From positions 1 through 64,000 of the forward strand of contig DILV01000003.1 in assembly GCA_002425225.1 (NCBI GenBank): a stretch of DNA of 64,000 bases, given 5' to 3'. The notes under the pieces were generated by a model. It was not told the origin of the DNA. It saw nothing but the letters and a program-made list of their open reading frames with translations, and did not search any database. The stretch is from Thiothrix sp. UBA5583 (lineage in GTDB: Bacteria; Pseudomonadota; Gammaproteobacteria; Thiotrichales; Thiotrichaceae). Both the position numbers and the translations under genes were made by a program. Shown here one piece after another: positions 48,100 to 58,097 of the stretch; positions within the stretch are counted from its first letter, which is position 1, and the number at the start of each line of letters is the position of its first letter.

Positions 48100-49767
48100 A
48101 TGACTGAAAGTTTTGCCGAACTGTTTGAAGAGAGCCTTTCCTACACCCAGATGCAGCCAGGCGCTCTGCTCAATGCAACAGTTCTCGAAGTACGCTCTGA
48201 TTTCATCATCGTTAGCGCTGGTTTGAAATCCGAAGGTGTTATCCCTGCCGAACAGTTCAAAAATGAACGCGGTGAAGTGACCGTCAAAGTTGGCGATCTG
48301 GTTGAAGTGGCACTGGATACCGTGGAAGACGGTTTTGGTGAAACACGCCTTTCCCGTGAGAAAGCACGTCGCCTGCGTGCATGGGAAATTCTGGAAGAAG
48401 CCTTCACCAACGAAGAAATCATTACCGGTATCATCTCTGGCAAAGTCAAGGGCGGCTTTGTGGTTGAACTGGGTGACATCCGTGCGTTCCTGCCGGGTTC
48501 ACTGGTTGATGTACGTCCAGTCCGCGACACTTCCTATCTGGAAAACAAGGAACTGGAGTTCAAGCTGATCAAGCTCGACCAAAAGCGCAACAACGTGGTC
48601 GTTTCCCGTCGCGCTGTGGTGGAAGAAGAGTACAGTGCAGAGCGCGAAGCCCTGATGGAAAACCTGCAAGAAGGTCAGGTGGTCAAGGGTATCGTCAAGA
48701 ACCTCACCGACTACGGTGCGTTCCTCGACCTGGGTGGTATCGACGGCTTGCTGCACATCACCGACATGGCCTGGAAGCGCGTCAAGCATCCTTCCGAAGT
48801 GGTTAGCATCGGCGATGAAATCGACGTTAAAGTCCTCAAGTTCGACCGTGACAAGAACCGTGTTTCCCTCGGCCTCAAGCAACTGGGTGAAGACCCATGG
48901 CAAGATCTGGTACGCCGCTACCCGTCTGGCACACGCATCTTCGGTAAGGTCAGCAACCTGACTGACTACGGTTGCTTCGTGGAAATCGAAGACGGCGTTG
49001 AAGGCTTGGTACACGTGTCCGAAATGGACTGGACCAACAAGAACGTCAACCCTGCCAAAGTCGTTACGCTGGGTGATGAAGTCGAAGTCATGATCCTCGA
49101 CATCGACGCTGACCGCCGCCGTATTTCTTTGGGCATGAAGCAGTGCCAGCCTAACCCGTGGGATGAGTTCGCTGGTTCCCACAACAAGGGCGACCGCGTT
49201 TCCGGCAAGATCAAGTCCATCACTGACTTCGGTATCTTCATCGGTCTGGATGGCGGCATCGACGGTCTGGTACATCTGTCTGACATCTCTTGGAATACAC
49301 CAGGCGAAGAAGCAGTGCGTAGCTACAAGAAAGGCGATGAAGTGGAAGCTGTCGTGCTGGCAGTTGATCCTGAGCGTGAGCGTATCTCTCTCGGTATCAA
49401 GCAACTGGAGCAGGATCCATTCTCCAACTTCGTTGCAGCCCACGCCAAGGGTAGTGTTGTCCGTGGTACTATCGTTGAGGTCACGCCAAAGTCTGCCAAG
49501 GTGGATCTGGGTGATGGTATCGAAGGTATTCTGCGTGCTTCCGAGCTGTCACGTGACCGCGTGGAAGATGCGCGTACCCTGTTGAAGGAAGGCGACAAGA
49601 TTGAAGCCAAATTCATGGGCGTTGATCGCAAAACCCGTTCCATCAACCTGTCCATCAAGGCTAAGGATGATGACGATGAAGCTCGTGTGATGCGTGAATA
49701 CACCGGTCGTTCCGGTGGGGCATCCACATCACTGGGTGACATCTTCAAGGAACAAATGGGCGAATAA
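48100..49767 (+). CDS. rpsA: 30S ribosomal protein S1
   Basis: RNA-binding ribosomal protein that helps mRNAs with weak ribosome sites start translation. The 555 residues contain six S1 (OB-fold) repeats; typical segments are [20 protein letters not shown] and [20 protein letters not shown]. Length equals E. coli S1 (557). The start ATG 48100 has no good ribosome site: only AGG eleven bases upstream within a U-rich leader, which fits S1 autoregulation known in E. coli. ihfB follows. Confidence 0.97.
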   Translation: MTESFAELFEESLSYTQMQPGALLNATVLEVRSDFIIVSAGLKSEGVIPAEQFKNERGEVTVKVGDLVEVALDTVEDGFGETRLSREKARRLRAWEILEEAFTNEEIITGIISGKVKGGFVVELGDIRAFLPGSLVDVRPVRDTSYLENKELEFKLIKLDQKRNNVVVSRRAVVEEEYSAEREALMENLQEGQVVKGIVKNLTDYGAFLDLGGIDGLLHITDMAWKRVKHPSEVVSIGDEIDVKVLKFDRDKNRVSLGLKQLGEDPWQDLVRRYPSGTRIFGKVSNLTDYGCFVEIEDGVEGLVHVSEMDWTNKNVNPAKVVTLGDEVEVMILDIDADRRRISLGMKQCQPNPWDEFAGSHNKGDRVSGKIKSITDFGIFIGLDGGIDGLVHLSDISWNTPGEEAVRSYKKGDEVEAVVLAVDPERERISLGIKQLEQDPFSNFVAAHAKGSVVRGTIVEVTPKSAKVDLGDGIEGILRASELSRDRVEDARTLLKEGDKIEAKFMGVDRKTRSINLSIKAKDDDDEARVMREYTGRSGGASTSLGDIFKEQMGE

Positions 49768-49906
49768 TTTTTGCCCCAGGACGGCAAACAGGCCATGGAT
49801 GGCCTATAGTTCAAGCAGTACGAGCTTATAAACCCGTACTACTTTCCGAAACTGGAAATAGTAACAACGATTACGGAAACCCATCGCTTGTTCAGGAGTG
49901 GAAAGG

Positions 49907-50212
49907 ATGACCAAGTCTGAAATTATTGATATTTTGTCACGCAAACAAAGCCACCTCAGTGGGCGGGATGTGGAAACTTCCGTCAAACTGCTGCTGGATA
50001 AAATGAGCGAGACATTGGCAGGGGGCGGACGCATTGAAGTCCGTGGATTCGGCAGCTTTTCGCTGCACCATCGTTCCGCCCGTAATGGGCGCAACCCGAA
50101 AACCGGGGATCAGGTAGAACTGCCACCCAAACACGTTCCCCATTTCAAGCCAGGCAAGGAATTGCGTGAGCGGGTCAATGAGTCACGTGCCCAGTATCCG
50201 GTTCAGGACTGA
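49907..50212 (+). CDS. ihfB: Integration host factor beta subunit
   Basis: Partner of IhfA (7116-7424) in the heterodimeric DNA-bending protein. The 101 residues begin [19 protein letters not shown] and hold the DNA-binding arm [23 protein letters not shown] 49907 has AGGAG eight bases upstream; an in-frame GTG three codons earlier is inside that site. The rpsA-ihfB order is universal in gammaproteobacteria. A terminator follows at 50236. Confidence 0.96.
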   Translation: MTKSEIIDILSRKQSHLSGRDVETSVKLLLDKMSETLAGGGRIEVRGFGSFSLHHRSARNGRNPKTGDQVELPPKHVPHFKPGKELRERVNESRAQYPVQD

Positions 50213-50235
50213 GTTCGTGTACCAGTAACATATAC

Positions 50236-50262
50236 AAAGGGAGGCAATATGCCTCCTTTTTT
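50236..50262 (+). terminator. Terminator after ihfB
   Basis: GGAGGC (50240-50245) pairs with GCCTCC (50251-50256) around AATAT, extended by AAA/TTT, and followed by six Ts. Confidence 0.85.
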
Positions 50263-50276
50263 CTGTCTAGGGTCAC

Positions 50277-51428
50277 ATGCAAGAAATTCTGTTTTTTTTA
50301 CTGCCGATTGCCTTTTATTCTGGTTGGCAGGCTGCCCGCAAGCGCTATCGGGAACGCCAGGAAAAACGCAAGGAAATTTCCGGCAGTTTCGTGCGTGGCA
50401 TCAATTACCTGCTGAGCGAAGAACCGGACAAGGCACTGGATGTATTCCTCAATTACCCGGAAATTGACGAATATACCGCCAACACCTTTCTGTTGCTGGG
50501 CAACTTGTTTCGCAACAGGGGGGAAATTAACCGTGCCCTGCGTATTCACCAGAATCTGGTGGCGCGTTCCGATTTGAGCAAGTCGCAGCGTTTGGCTGCC
50601 ATGTTGGCTTTGGGCGAGGATTTCTTTTCTGCCGGGATGCTTGACCGGGCAGAAAGCGTATTTACTGAACTGCTCAAGGATGACCCCAAACATGCTGAAG
50701 CCTGCGAACAATTACGCAGCATCTATGAACAACTGCATGAATGGGACAAAGCCATCGAAATCACCCAGTGTGCGCAACAACAACGCAGCAAGGCGGATCA
50801 TGCCCGTTTGATTGCCCACTATTATTGCGAGTTAGCAACTCAGGAACTGCAAAAACAAAACCTGTTCCGGGCAGAGGAGACCATCAACAAGGCAGCCAAG
50901 GCTTACCCTGCATCTGCCCGTGTGATTGTGTTAAAGGCTGATCTTGCCTATGCACGAGGACAACGCGGTGAGGCATTGGAGGCTTATCAGCAGGCAATTG
51001 GCAAGGATAGCCGTTTACTGGGTATGCTTTTCAGCCAATTGGTGAATAATTTCAACCAGCCGGATGAGCTGGAACGTTTGTATGTTTTTGTGCAGAAAGC
51101 CTTTGTGAAAACGCAGGACGCCAAGCTGTTCGGTTACTTGCTGCAATTAGCTCGCAAGCTGGGCAAGCTGACGGACATGCGCCAGCAGGTTGAGGAACAC
51201 TTGACCAAGGGTAAGCCTTCCCTTAACACCTTGGTGCATTCCAGCGATATGCTCTCCTCCTTGTGGCGGGAAGAAAGTGGTTGTGAAATTGCTCAACTGC
51301 AAACAGCCTTGCAACGTCTGGCAGCCAGCCAGCCCGATTTCCAGTGTGGGCATTGTGGGTATAAAATGCACGGCTATCTGTGGCGTTGCCCAGCTTGCCA
51401 CCAGTGGGATACTGTCAGTAATGTTTGA
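50277..51428 (+). CDS. lapB: Lipopolysaccharide assembly protein LapB (YciM)
   Basis: Inner-membrane TPR protein that directs FtsH to degrade LpxC and so controls lipopolysaccharide synthesis. The 383 residues have an N-terminal anchor helix (EILFFLLPIAFYSGW), then about nine TPR-like units (70-330), and a C-terminal rubredoxin-like metal knuckle with CGHCGYKMHG and RCPACHQW. No lapA gene lies before it, unlike E. coli. It ends 15 bases before pyrF, so both are likely cotranscribed. Confidence 0.95.
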   Translation: MQEILFFLLPIAFYSGWQAARKRYRERQEKRKEISGSFVRGINYLLSEEPDKALDVFLNYPEIDEYTANTFLLLGNLFRNRGEINRALRIHQNLVARSDLSKSQRLAAMLALGEDFFSAGMLDRAESVFTELLKDDPKHAEACEQLRSIYEQLHEWDKAIEITQCAQQQRSKADHARLIAHYYCELATQELQKQNLFRAEETINKAAKAYPASARVIVLKADLAYARGQRGEALEAYQQAIGKDSRLLGMLFSQLVNNFNQPDELERLYVFVQKAFVKTQDAKLFGYLLQLARKLGKLTDMRQQVEEHLTKGKPSLNTLVHSSDMLSSLWREESGCEIAQLQTALQRLAASQPDFQCGHCGYKMHGYLWRCPACHQWDTVSNV

Positions 51429-51443
51429 TTTTCAGGAAAGTGT

Positions 51444-52136
51444 ATGTCTAGCCGTTTGATTATTGCCCTGGATTTTGCCACTGCGGAACATGCACTGGCG
51501 TTTGTCGAGCCGCTTGACCCTGCCCAGTGCAAGCTGAAAGTAGGGTTTGAACTGTTTGTGGCTGCCGGGCCTGACTTTGTCCGTCAGCTCAGTGGTCGTG
51601 GGTTTGATGTATTTCTTGATTTGAAATTCCATGACATTCCCAACACAGTCGCTTCCGCTTGTAAGGCTGCCGCCAACCTTGGGGTGTGGATGATCAATGT
51701 ACATGCTTCTGGTGGCAGCAAGATGATGGAGGCGGCTCGTGCGGCCTTGCAAGACTTTGCGCAGCCTCCTCGCCTGATTGCCGTTACTGTATTGACGTCA
51801 ATGGACAAGCAGCAGTTGCAGGGAACTGGTATTGCACTTGACCCGGCAGCACAGGTGCAACATTTGGCACAACTGACGGCTGCAAGCGGGCTGGATGGGG
51901 TAGTGTGTTCAGCACAGGAAGCTGCCTTATTGCGCAAGGCGTTGGGTGATGATTTTCTGTTGGTGACACCAGGAATTCGCCCGGCAGGCAGTGAGCAGGG
52001 GGATCAGTCCCGTGTTATGACACCTGCGCAGGCACGCGCGGCAGGCGTCAGCTATGCGGTTGTTGGCAGACCGATAACCCAGGCTGCCGATCCATTGGCG
52101 GTCATTGCGCAAATCAACGCAGATTTAGGCGCGTAA
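51444..52136 (+). CDS. pyrF: Orotidine 5'-phosphate decarboxylase
   Basis: Last enzyme of UMP synthesis. The 230 residues show [14 protein letters not shown], the catalytic [13 protein letters not shown] (Asp-x-Lys-x2-Asp), and the phosphate-binding TPGIRP plus VVGRPITQA near the end. The lapB-pyrF order is conserved in gammaproteobacteria. GGAAAG precedes ATG 51444. Its last 12 bases overlap the convergent hflD. Confidence 0.96.
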   Translation: MSSRLIIALDFATAEHALAFVEPLDPAQCKLKVGFELFVAAGPDFVRQLSGRGFDVFLDLKFHDIPNTVASACKAAANLGVWMINVHASGGSKMMEAARAALQDFAQPPRLIAVTVLTSMDKQQLQGTGIALDPAAQVQHLAQLTAASGLDGVVCSAQEAALLRKALGDDFLLVTPGIRPAGSEQGDQSRVMTPAQARAAGVSYAVVGRPITQAADPLAVIAQINADLGA

Positions 52137-52760
52137 CAAACCCTGTGCTTCTTTTTGCATAACGCCGCGCGAAAATATCAGTTTCCAGCGGCTGCCACCT
52201 GCTTGACGCCACAGCAAGGCGGCTCGCACGCCAGCCAACAACAGGGCGCGGATGCGGGCAGCATTTTCCGGGTTGGACAAATGATTTTGATCCCCCTTGA
52301 TCATGATCCGTGGGCCTATCTTGCTGACGGTATTGCTGTAAATCTCAGCCAGTCGTGCAATCATGTTAGGGTGGGTCATGCCAAAAAAGTCCAGTTGCTG
52401 CTGGGCGTTTTCGATATTTTTCAGCAACGCTTGGAACATGTTCGGGTCATTCGCCAGTTTTTTCTCCAGATATAGCAGGTTGACGGCATAACGGGTCGCT
52501 TCAATGTCCTTGGGGCGTCCATCCGGGGTCATGCTGCCTGTACCCAGTTGGTGCATGAGGACACGCAGCCCGGTACGAAGCTTTTCCACTCCACCATACA
52601 AGGCTTCCGGTGAACTGGCATCCTCAGTCAGTACGCTGTTGATGCAGGCATCAAACAATTCGCTGTCCACACTGCCACGTGATGCAATCTGGGTGACGCC
52701 TTCCACGCATTGGAACAGGGCAGCAAGGGCAATGGTACGGTTTCTGGTATTGGCTTCCAC
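52125..52760 (-). CDS. hflD: High frequency lysogenization protein HflD
   Basis: A 211-residue peripheral membrane protein; in E. coli HflD binds lambda CII and lowers its activity. The segments [32 protein letters not shown] and the [20 protein letters not shown] segment (in part) match HflD. The end overlaps pyrF by 12 bases. It lies 70 bases after mnmA on the same strand; the mnmA-hflD pair is conserved, so cotranscription is likely. The cellular role in this organism is unknown. Confidence 0.92.
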   Translation of the reverse strand: MEANTRNRTIALAALFQCVEGVTQIASRGSVDSELFDACINSVLTEDASSPEALYGGVEKLRTGLRVLMHQLGTGSMTPDGRPKDIEATRYAVNLLYLEKKLANDPNMFQALLKNIENAQQQLDFFGMTHPNMIARLAEIYSNTVSKIGPRIMIKGDQNHLSNPENAARIRALLLAGVRAALLWRQAGGSRWKLIFSRGVMQKEAQGLLRA

Positions 52761-52830
52761 AGTCTGGTTTTCGTCTTGTTCAGGGGTAACGGGTGCTTAC
52801 TAGGATAGGGATTGTTGCCGATAATTCAAG

Positions 52831-53952
52831 TTAAGCCTTTGAATCCGGGCAATCTTGCTGCATCTTGTCAATAATGCCACCACCAAGGCAGGTTTCACCC
52901 TGATAAAACACAATGGACTGACCGGGCGTAATGGCGCGTTGCGCATCCGGGAAGCAGACGGTGCAACAGGCATTGTCCAGCATCTGTACCCGGCAGGTTT
53001 CCTCGGTCTGGCGATAACGTATTTTGGCCTTGCATTCAAACTGCTGGGCGGGGGGCTGGCCTGCAACCCAGTGCAGTTGCGAGGCGTACAGGAAATGTTT
53101 CATCAACAGGTCATGCTGATGCCCCTGGGTAACAATCAGGCGGTTGTTTGCCATGTCCTTGTCGACCACAAACCAGGGGGATTCGCTGGCATCCTTGCGC
53201 CCGCCAATGCCCAGCCCCTGACGTTGCCCGATGGTGTAATACATCAGGCCGTGGTGTTTGCCGATCACCTCACCTTGCGGTGTCATAATGTTGCCTGGCT
53301 GAGCGGGCAGGAAACGTTGCAGGAAATCGCGGAACTTGCGTTCGCCAATGAAGCAGATGCCGGTGCTGTCTTTTTTGCGAGCGGTGGTAAACCCGGCCTG
53401 TTCAGCAATGGCGCGTACCCGGCTTTTTGCCAGTTCACCCACTGGGAATAGACTGCGTTGCAACTGATGCTGTTGCAAGGTGTAGAGGAAATAGGTTTGA
53501 TCTTTGGTGTTATCCACGCCCTTGTGCATTTGTACAGAGCCGTCAGCTTGCCGGGCAATACGGGCATAGTGACCGGTGGCAATGTAGTCCGCGCCCAGTT
53601 CCAGTGCCAGTTCCAGAAAAGCCTTGAACTTGATTTCCTTGTTGCACATGATGTCCGGGTTGGGAGTGCGCCCGGCACGGTATTCGTCAAGGAAATAGGT
53701 GAAAACCCGATCCCAGTATTCGCTGGCGAAATTACGGGTATGCAGTTTGATCCCCAACTGATCGGCAACAGCCTGAGCATCGGCAAGGTCAACGGCAGCA
53801 GAGCAATAGTCTTGCGTGTCGTCTTCCTCCCAGTTTTTCATGAACAAGCCTTCGACCTGATAGCCCTGTTGCAACAACAGCAAGGCGGCGACCGAAGAAT
53901 CAACCCCGCCGGACATGCCGACAATGACACGCTGCTGCTTCATTTCAGTCAT
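52831..53952 (-). CDS. mnmA: tRNA-specific 2-thiouridylase MnmA
   Basis: ATP-dependent enzyme that makes 2-thiouridine at position 34 of tRNAs for Lys, Glu and Gln. The 373 residues hold the PP-loop [16 protein letters not shown], catalytic cysteines in [11 protein letters not shown] and [12 protein letters not shown], and the C-terminal beta-barrel. ATG 53952 overlaps the end of the Nudix gene by eight bases; an ATG three codons later is the alternative. The longer frame to 54024 has no support. Confidence 0.95.
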   Translation of the reverse strand: MTEMKQQRVIVGMSGGVDSSVAALLLLQQGYQVEGLFMKNWEEDDTQDYCSAAVDLADAQAVADQLGIKLHTRNFASEYWDRVFTYFLDEYRAGRTPNPDIMCNKEIKFKAFLELALELGADYIATGHYARIARQADGSVQMHKGVDNTKDQTYFLYTLQQHQLQRSLFPVGELAKSRVRAIAEQAGFTTARKKDSTGICFIGERKFRDFLQRFLPAQPGNIMTPQGEVIGKHHGLMYYTIGQRQGLGIGGRKDASESPWFVVDKDMANNRLIVTQGHQHDLLMKHFLYASQLHWVAGQPPAQQFECKAKIRYRQTEETCRVQMLDNACCTVCFPDAQRAITPGQSIVFYQGETCLGGGIIDKMQQDCPDSKA

Positions 53953-54403
53953 TTGCCAGGAAGTAATGCAAGCTGTCGAGAGGATAGCGGATACCACTTT
54001 GGTACAGGTCAAGGGAACGCCCAACCAGTTCGCTGCGCCACATGCGAGGTTGCTGGTTGTGGATTTGTTCGGCAGTCAGCCAGTGCACCGCTGTGATGTC
54101 CTTGTCGATCTGGTAGTTGGGAACAGGTTCCAGCAAGGTGCCGGTAAATGTGAAACGCAGGTATACCCTATCAGGATCCTCGCGCTGCATGTGGAAAATG
54201 CCGAGCAGGGCAGTCGGTTCAAAGCGCCAGCCGGTTTCTTCCAGCGTCTCGCGGCGTACTGCATCCAGCAGGCTTTCGCCGTGTTCCATGTGTCCGGCAG
54301 GTTGGTTGATGGTCATTTGTCCGTAATGCATTTCTTCAACCATGAGGAAGTGGCCTTCATGCTCAATTACGCTGGCGACGGTGACTCGGGGTTTCCAGGT
54401 CAT
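53945..54403 (-). CDS. Nudix hydrolase, NudJ-like
   Basis: Cytoplasmic phosphohydrolase of 152 residues. The Nudix box is complete, with the G-x5-E start in GHMEHGES and REETLEETG-type end ([10 protein letters not shown]). NudJ of E. coli hydrolyses thiamine precursors and nucleoside triphosphates and lies just upstream of mnmA, the same order as here. ATG 54403 was chosen because the fold begins at [14 protein letters not shown]; the frame extends eleven codons further. The ribosome site is weak. Confidence 0.93.
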   Translation of the reverse strand: MTWKPRVTVASVIEHEGHFLMVEEMHYGQMTINQPAGHMEHGESLLDAVRRETLEETGWRFEPTALLGIFHMQREDPDRVYLRFTFTGTLLEPVPNYQIDKDITAVHWLTAEQIHNQQPRMWRSELVGRSLDLYQSGIRYPLDSLHYFLAND

Positions 54404-54509
54404 AAGGTAAGGGTTCTCTAGGGTGCGAAAGCGCACATTCTACAACAAGTTTGCGTGAGTCTGTTACCCCTCTGTAAAACGGGAAGCACCACTCAGCGTG
54501 GCTGTGAGC

Positions 54510-54539
54510 CTGACTTGCTGGCGGTTTGTAGGGTATAAT
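54510..54539 (+). promoter_or_regulatory. Promoter immediately upstream of nadD
   Basis: A perfect TATAAT (54534-54539) with CTGACT (54510-54515) at 18 bases spacing places a start at about 54546, next to ATG 54547. No ribosome site lies in the proper window, so the transcript may be leaderless. Confidence 0.55.
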
Positions 54540-54546
54540 TGCGCCC

Positions 54547-55170
54547 ATGATTGGTATTCTTGGTGGCACATTTGATCCTGTCCATTGCGGGCACTTGCGT
54601 ACTGCACTGGAAGTGGCGGAATATTTCGGCCTTGCCGACATGCGCCTGATCCCTGGCAAAGTGCCACCACACCGTGCGCAACCGGTGGCTAGCCCGGAAC
54701 AGCGTCTGGCAATGTTGCAGTTGGCTGTGGCGGGTGAGCAATGCCTGCGGATTGACGGGCGTGAGCTGCACCGTGCAGGCTTTTCCTATACGTTTGACAC
54801 ACTGGTTTCCTTGCGTCAAGAACTGGGGGATGAATGCCCAATCCTGTTTACGCTGGGGTTTGATGCCTTCCTGCATTTCCAAAGCTGGTATCGCTGGCAG
54901 GATATTCTGCAATTGGCACATCTGGTGGTTGTTCACCGTCCGGGGTATAGTCTGCCCTCCGCAGGCTGGTATTCGGCATGGTTAGGAACAAATGCACAGG
55001 AACTTTCTGTCATGCCAGCAGGCAAAATTTACCCGCTCGCTGTAACCGCCTTGGAAATTTCAGCAACTGACTTGCGCAAGCGCTTGGAAAACGGCAGAAA
55101 TCCCCGATATTTGTTGCCAGATAGCGTGCTTGATCATATTAAAACCCATCAACTGTATTGTGGAACTTAA
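54547..55170 (+). CDS. nadD: Nicotinate-nucleotide adenylyltransferase
   Basis: Makes deamido-NAD from nicotinate mononucleotide and ATP. The 207 residues start GILGGTFDPVHCGHLRTAL (nucleotidyltransferase HxGH motif) and end with ISATDLRKRL, the ISSTxIR-like site. It opens the nadD-rsfS-rlmH-maf run, its stop overlapping rsfS by TAATG. A near-perfect -10 box directly before the ATG suggests a very short or absent leader. Confidence 0.95.
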   Translation: MIGILGGTFDPVHCGHLRTALEVAEYFGLADMRLIPGKVPPHRAQPVASPEQRLAMLQLAVAGEQCLRIDGRELHRAGFSYTFDTLVSLRQELGDECPILFTLGFDAFLHFQSWYRWQDILQLAHLVVVHRPGYSLPSAGWYSAWLGTNAQELSVMPAGKIYPLAVTALEISATDLRKRLENGRNPRYLLPDSVLDHIKTHQLYCGT

Positions 55171-55526
55171 TGGAACTGGAAAAACTTCAACAGTTAGTCA
55201 TTGAAAAACTGGACGATATGAAAGCCCAAGACATCAAATGTGTCGATGTCCGTGGCAAATCCTCCATCACTGACATGCTGGTTATTGCAACCGGCAACTC
55301 AACCCGCCACGTCAAATCACTGGCACAAAGTGTCGAGCTGGCTGCCAAGGAAGCTGGGGTCATGCCACTGGGTATTGAAGGTGAACGTGATGGTGAATGG
55401 GTATTGCTCGACCTGAATGACATCATTCTGCATGTGATGTTGCAGAGTACGCGGGATTTTTACAACCTCGAAAAACTGTGGGAAGCGGGCGAAGCCATTC
55501 CGCAGGTGCGTGCCGGGGCTGTCTGA
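55170..55526 (+). CDS. rsfS: Ribosomal silencing factor RsfS
   Basis: Binds ribosomal protein L14 and blocks subunit joining when nutrients are short. The 118 residues include IKCVDVRGKSSITDMLVIAT and GEWVLLDLNDIILHVM. ATG 55170 shares a base with the nadD stop; it is directly followed by rlmH. The order is conserved in bacteria. Confidence 0.95.
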   Translation: MELEKLQQLVIEKLDDMKAQDIKCVDVRGKSSITDMLVIATGNSTRHVKSLAQSVELAAKEAGVMPLGIEGERDGEWVLLDLNDIILHVMLQSTRDFYNLEKLWEAGEAIPQVRAGAV

Positions 55527-56000
55527 GTGCGTATCCACCTGCTGGCTATCGGTACCAAAATGCCGGGCTGGGTGAATACCGGCACGGATGAGTATGTCAG
55601 CAGGATGCCCCCACAATGTCAGGTGCTGATACGTGAAATTTCTGCCGAGAAGCGCACTAAAAACAGTGATTTGCAACGGATTCGTCAAGCCGAAGGTGAA
55701 AAGTTGCTGGCAGCTATTCCCGATGGCAGTCTGGTGGTTACGCTGGATGTCAAAGGCAAGTCATGGTCAACCGAACAACTGGCTCAACAACTGGATGGCT
55801 GGATGATGTCAGGTCGTGATGTCAGTCTGCTGGTCGGTGGGCCGGAAGGTTTGTCAGCAGCCTGTCAGCAGCGTGCCGAGCAAAGCTGGTCATTATCCCC
55901 GCTTACTTTTCCGCATCCGCTGGTGCGTATTGTTGTTGCTGAACAATTATTCCGCGCATGGAGCATTTTGACGAACCATCCTTACCATCGTGGTGACTAA
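55527..56000 (+). CDS. rlmH: 23S rRNA pseudouridine-1915 N3-methyltransferase
   Basis: SPOUT-class methyltransferase acting on 23S rRNA at the subunit interface. The 157 residues show [20 protein letters not shown] and LVGGPEGLS, with the C-terminal [16 protein letters not shown] knot. Start is GTG 55527, directly after the rsfS stop. The stop overlaps maf (TAATG). Confidence 0.95.
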   Translation: MRIHLLAIGTKMPGWVNTGTDEYVSRMPPQCQVLIREISAEKRTKNSDLQRIRQAEGEKLLAAIPDGSLVVTLDVKGKSWSTEQLAQQLDGWMMSGRDVSLLVGGPEGLSAACQQRAEQSWSLSPLTFPHPLVRIVVAEQLFRAWSILTNHPYHRGD

Positions 56001-56593
56001 TGCAAACAGAGCTACAGCTTGTGCTGGCGTCAGCATCACCGCGTCGTCGAGAACTATTGGAACAGATAGGTATCCATTTTCTGGTACAAACCGCTGATGT
56101 GGATGAAACTCCGCTTGCGGGGGAAAGCGCCGTGGCTCTGGTGGAGCGTCTGGCTGCCAACAAGGCTGAAACAGTCAGGAACCGGCGCAAAGCGGCAGGT
56201 GAAACGGATTTGCCCGTGCTGGGTTCGGATACGTTGGGAATACTGGATGGCGAGTTGCTGGTAAAACCAGATGACTATGCGGATGCCCAGCAGATGCTAC
56301 GGAAAATGTCAGGACGCCAACACGAAATCCTGACAGCCGTCGCACTGGCTACGCATGAAGGTATCCGCGTTGCTGTCAGCCGGAGCGTGGTCAGATTCCG
56401 TTCAGTGTCGGATGAGGAAATTCTGGCATACTGGCGCACAGGAGAACCGCATGACAAGGCAGGTGCTTATGCGATTCAGGGGCGAGGCGCGATTTTTGTG
56501 GAAAAACTGGAAGGTTCCTATTCTGGTGTGATGGGTTTGCCCCTGTTCGAGACAGCACAATTGCTGACAGCGGCAGGTATTGCAGTCTTATAA
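56000..56593 (+). CDS. Maf family nucleotide pyrophosphatase
   Basis: House-cleaning enzyme hydrolysing non-canonical or specific NTPs (dTTP/UTP in the YhdE type). The 197 residues begin LVLASASPRRRELLEQIG and hold LPVLGSDTLG and DKAGAYAIQGRGA. It is coupled to rlmH and precedes rng; maf-rng-yhdP matches the yhdE-rng-yhdP order in E. coli. Confidence 0.94.
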   Translation: MQTELQLVLASASPRRRELLEQIGIHFLVQTADVDETPLAGESAVALVERLAANKAETVRNRRKAAGETDLPVLGSDTLGILDGELLVKPDDYADAQQMLRKMSGRQHEILTAVALATHEGIRVAVSRSVVRFRSVSDEEILAYWRTGEPHDKAGAYAIQGRGAIFVEKLEGSYSGVMGLPLFETAQLLTAAGIAVL

Positions 56594-56618
56594 AATAACA
56601 ATGACCAAAGGCGGATTC

Positions 56619-58097
56619 ATGAGTGCAGAATTACTGATCAACGTAACCCCGCAAGAGTCACGAGTTGCCTTGCTGGAAAACGGCAGTTTGCAGGAAGTTC
56701 TGATTGAGCGTACTTCCCGCAAAGGTATCGTTGGCAATATTTACAAAGGCAAGGTTAGTCGCGTTCTTCCTGGCATGGAAGCTGCGTTCATTGATATAGG
56801 TCTGGAAAAATCCGCTTTCCTGCACGCATCGGATTTGAGTCACCCCTCACTGGAAGAATTCAACGGTAGTACCATTCCTCATGTGACCGTGCAGATTGGT
56901 GAATTGCTGTACGAAGGCAAGAAGTTGCTCGTACAGGTCATCAAGGATCCTTTGGGAACCAAAGGGGCACGTCTGACCACTCATGTTACCATTCCCTCCC
57001 GTTTTCTGGTGTTGATGCCAGATAATGACAATGTTGGCATTTCCGGCAAGATCGAAGAAGCGGCTGAACGGGAACGTTTGCGCTCCGTGATTGAGCAATT
57101 GCGTACCGAATTCAATGACCATTACGGTTATATCGTGCGTACAGCAGCAGATGGCATCAGTGAAGATGAATTACGCCGCGATATGAAGTTTCTGCGCACA
57201 CTGTGGGAAAACATTGCCAAAACCGAAGCCGAGTCGCCTGCGCCCAAACTGGTCTATTCCGACCTGCCGCTGGTACTGCGGGTGCTGCGTGACATGGTAG
57301 GTGAAAAAATCAGCAGGGTGCAGATTGATTCTAGGGAAACAGCCAGCCGAGTCATCGAATTCAGCCAGAAATACATTCCTGACCTGGCGGATGTGATTGA
57401 GCATTACCCCGGCGAACGCCCCATCTTCGACCTGCACGGGGTGGAAGAGGAAATCCAGAAAGCCTTGCAGCGCAAGGTTCCGCTTAAGTCAGGTGGCTAT
57501 CTGATCATTGACCAGACCGAGGCAATGACCACCATCGACGTGAATACCGGTGGGTTTGTGGGCAGCCGCAATCTGGAGGAAACCATTTTCCGCACCAATC
57601 TGGAAGCCGCGCAAACCATTGCCCGCCAGTTACGCCTGCGCAACCTGGGCGGCATCATCATTATCGACTTTATCGACATGTTGCAGCACGACCACCGCCA
57701 GCAAGTGTTGAAGCTACTGGAAAAGTCGCTGGAACGTGACTACGCTAAGACTTACGTCTGCGACGTTTCCCCGCTGGGGCTGGTGGAAATGACCCGCAAG
57801 CGTACCCGTGAAAGTCTGGAACACGTTTTGTGCGAGCCTTGCCCCTGTTGCAGTGGCAATGGTTTTGTGAAAACAGCCGAGACCGTATGCTACGAAGTTT
57901 TCCGGGAGATCCTGCGGGCTGTGCGCCAGTTTGATGCCAAAGAACTGTTGGTGCTGGCTTCGCAGGAGGTCGTCGACCTTTTACTGGATGAAGAATCTGA
58001 TAGCCTGGCTGAATTACAACAATTTGTAGGAATACCCATCCGGCTACAGGTAGAAGCACTTTACACGCAGGAGCATTTCGACGTTGTACTTTTATAG
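56619..58097 (+). CDS. rng: Ribonuclease G
   Basis: Endoribonuclease that trims 16S rRNA and degrades some mRNAs. The 492 residues match E. coli (489). An S1 domain (about 38-120, GIVGNIYKGKVSRVLPGMEA) precedes the nuclease domain with Mg-binding aspartates in TIDVNTGGF and IIIIDFIDM, and a Zn-link CEPCPCC. ATG 56619 fits, with AAAGG upstream; ATG 56601 is possible. yhdP begins 14 bases before its stop. Confidence 0.96.
   Translation: MSAELLINVTPQESRVALLENGSLQEVLIERTSRKGIVGNIYKGKVSRVLPGMEAAFIDIGLEKSAFLHASDLSHPSLEEFNGSTIPHVTVQIGELLYEGKKLLVQVIKDPLGTKGARLTTHVTIPSRFLVLMPDNDNVGISGKIEEAAERERLRSVIEQLRTEFNDHYGYIVRTAADGISEDELRRDMKFLRTLWENIAKTEAESPAPKLVYSDLPLVLRVLRDMVGEKISRVQIDSRETASRVIEFSQKYIPDLADVIEHYPGERPIFDLHGVEEEIQKALQRKVPLKSGGYLIIDQTEAMTTIDVNTGGFVGSRNLEETIFRTNLEAAQTIARQLRLRNLGGIIIIDFIDMLQHDHRQQVLKLLEKSLERDYAKTYVCDVSPLGLVEMTRKRTRESLEHVLCEPCPCCSGNGFVKTAETVCYEVFREILRAVRQFDAKELLVLASQEVVDLLLDEESDSLAELQQFVGIPIRLQVEALYTQEHFDVVLL

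Noticed and set aside
48499..49443. 314-residue minus-strand frame
   Set aside because: Antisense to the S1 repeats of rpsA.
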